From positions 1 through 7,327 of the forward strand of contig JAFDBU010000221.1 of NCBI GenBank assembly GCA_019313095.1: DNA of 7,327 nt. The letters run 5' to 3'. Of this stretch, positions 6,367 through 7,327 are shown one piece after another; within the stretch, counting starts at the first letter, position 1; every line of letters starts with the position of its first letter. The notes under the pieces were generated by a model. It was not told the origin of the DNA, did no database searches, and saw nothing but the letters and a program-made list of their open reading frames with translations. Made by a program: the position numbers and the translations under genes. Source of the DNA: Deltaproteobacteria bacterium. GTDB taxonomy: Bacteria > Desulfobacterota > Desulfobulbia > Desulfobulbales > BM004.

Positions 6367-7327
6367 GCTGTTTCTCCTATTTCCGCTGATATGTCCGGCA
6401 GCCAGATAATAAATGTTGTTCCTTGTCCAGTTCTGGATTCAACCCTGATTGTGCCGCCATGCATCTCAATAATATCATGGACGATGAAAAGACCGAGTCC
6501 CGAACCATGGCCGACATCCTTGGTTGTGAAAAACGGATCAAAAATCTTGTCGCGGATTCCTTCGGGTATGCCCGGGCCATTGTCCTCTATCAGTATTTCA
6601 ATTTCCCTGCGGCCCTTATCTTTTTTGACTATTTCCCGGCATGATATCCAGACCCTGCCGTTTTGACCAATAACATCAAGCCCATTTTTCAGCAGGTTCA
6701 GGAAAACCTGCTGCATGCGCTGCTTGTCTACCGTGATCTGCAGTTTTTCAGGGATATCCAGGTTAATCTGCACATTACTGGATATCTGTCCACGCAGTAA
6801 AGTAATTGTCTTTTCAACAAGCTCCTTCAGTGAAAGTTCCTGCCAGGCAAACTCGGATATCCTGGAAAATTCCAGCAGGGTGCGGACAATATCTCTGGCC
6901 CTGTCTGACTGTTCCAGTATCTGGTTAATAAGGTCTTTTTTGAAGTCTTTATCAAGCTCGTCGAGGTCCTCGGCCAGTATCTGGGCTGAGGATGAAACGT
7001 TCGACAGGGGATTGTTCAGTTCGTGAGCTACGCCGGATAGCAGAGTTCCAAGGGAGGCGAGTTTTTCCGACTGCACAAGCTGGCGCTGATGCATTCTCAA
7101 TTCTCTGGTCATGCGGTTGAAGGCCTGCAAAAGGGACTTTATTTCCTCGTCTTTGACGCCTATCGGGGCAAGCATGAAATCCCCCCGGGAAATTTTCTTT
7201 GTATGGTCTTCCAGAATTTTAAATGACTTTACTATATCCCGACCCAATAGAGTGGCAAAAAACATCCCAAAAACAATAAAAAGAATCACTGAGAAAATAA
7301 GTATATATCCTGTAGTGCCGAGAAGCC
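6363..7327 (-). CDS. Membrane sensor histidine kinase, C-terminal part (5' end outside window)
   Basis: This is the sensor partner of the downstream regulator. The frame is open to the right edge, giving 320 visible residues. A GTG at 7289-7287 falls inside a membrane helix and is unlikely to be the start. In order from the first visible residue: a transmembrane helix (about 6-27, GYILIFSVILFIVFG), a HAMP linker (about 28-80), and a HisKA dimerisation domain with QLVQSEKLASLGTLLSGVAHELNNPLSN and phospho-acceptor His101. The ATP-binding domain follows, with N box NLLKNGLDVI, G1 EDNGPGIP, F box FDPFFTTK and G2 GHGSGLGL. This HELNNPLSN kinase type commonly pairs with NtrC-family regulators, consistent with the ATGA overlap. 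The periplasmic sensing part is off the window, so the signal is unknown. The N box has Gly where Ala is usual (KNGLDVI versus NAxDAI), a mild variation. Confidence 0.94.
   Translation of the reverse strand, partial: LLGTTGYILIFSVILFIVFGMFFATLLGRDIVKSFKILEDHTKKISRGDFMLAPIGVKDEEIKSLLQAFNRMTRELRMHQRQLVQSEKLASLGTLLSGVAHELNNPLSNVSSSAQILAEDLDELDKDFKKDLINQILEQSDRARDIVRTLLEFSRISEFAWQELSLKELVEKTITLLRGQISSNVQINLDIPEKLQITVDKQRMQQVFLNLLKNGLDVIGQNGRVWISCREIVKKDKGRREIEILIEDNGPGIPEGIRDKIFDPFFTTKDVGHGSGLGLFIVHDIIEMHGGTIRVESRTGQGTTFIIWLPDISAEIGETA
6374..6378 (-). promoter_or_regulatory. Ribosome binding site for the response regulator, inside the kinase 3' end
   Basis: Reading the minus strand, AGGAG lies 7 bases before the ATG at 6366-6364. 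That ATG overlaps the kinase stop as ATGA. This supports the chosen regulator start and suggests translational coupling. It is the clearest Shine-Dalgarno sequence before any start in this window. Confidence 0.8.

Noticed and set aside
7287..7289. GTG as the kinase start codon
   Set aside because: It falls within the transmembrane helix and the frame stays open with hydrophobic residues to the window edge, so the gene is truncated by the window.

Overview
The window carries ordinary bacterial housekeeping genes followed by a two-component system. Two genes are cut by the window edges: trkA at the left and a sensor kinase at the right. Base composition is moderate, with no island-like shift. 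I see no transposase, integrase, tRNA, rRNA or CRISPR array. NtrC-type sigma-54 regulation, a TrkA/TrkH potassium system, MnmG and Lgt together fit a Gram-negative proteobacterium-like host. A Desulfobacterota (former Deltaproteobacteria) origin is my guess from overall protein character and from a dispersed-repeat-like motif in one intergenic gap. No single gene proves it.

Layout. Positions 1-384 encode the C-terminal end of TrkA, the cytoplasmic regulatory RCK subunit of a K+ uptake system. After a 110-base gap comes trkH (495-1994), the membrane pore subunit. Six bases later begins mnmG (2001-3902), the FAD enzyme that modifies wobble uridine in tRNA. These three genes share a strand and are probably co-transcribed. 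A 264-base gap (3903-4166) follows. It has no convincing gene but is rich in inverted and degenerate direct repeats. Then comes lgt (4167-4964), the prolipoprotein diacylglyceryl transferase. On the opposite strand, converging on lgt with a 40-base gap, is an operon of a membrane histidine kinase (6363 to beyond the right edge) and an NtrC-family sigma-54 response regulator (5005-6366). The kinase stop and regulator start overlap in an ATGA.

How they work together. TrkA and TrkH form one K+ transporter. The kinase and regulator form one phosphorelay: His101 of the visible kinase should pass phosphate to Asp55 of the regulator, which would activate sigma-54 promoters. The target genes are not identifiable here, and I found no good -24/-12 site in the window. 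MnmG and Lgt act independently, in tRNA modification and lipoprotein maturation.

I found no convincing new multi-gene system. The least explained sequence is the repeat-rich mnmG-lgt gap.
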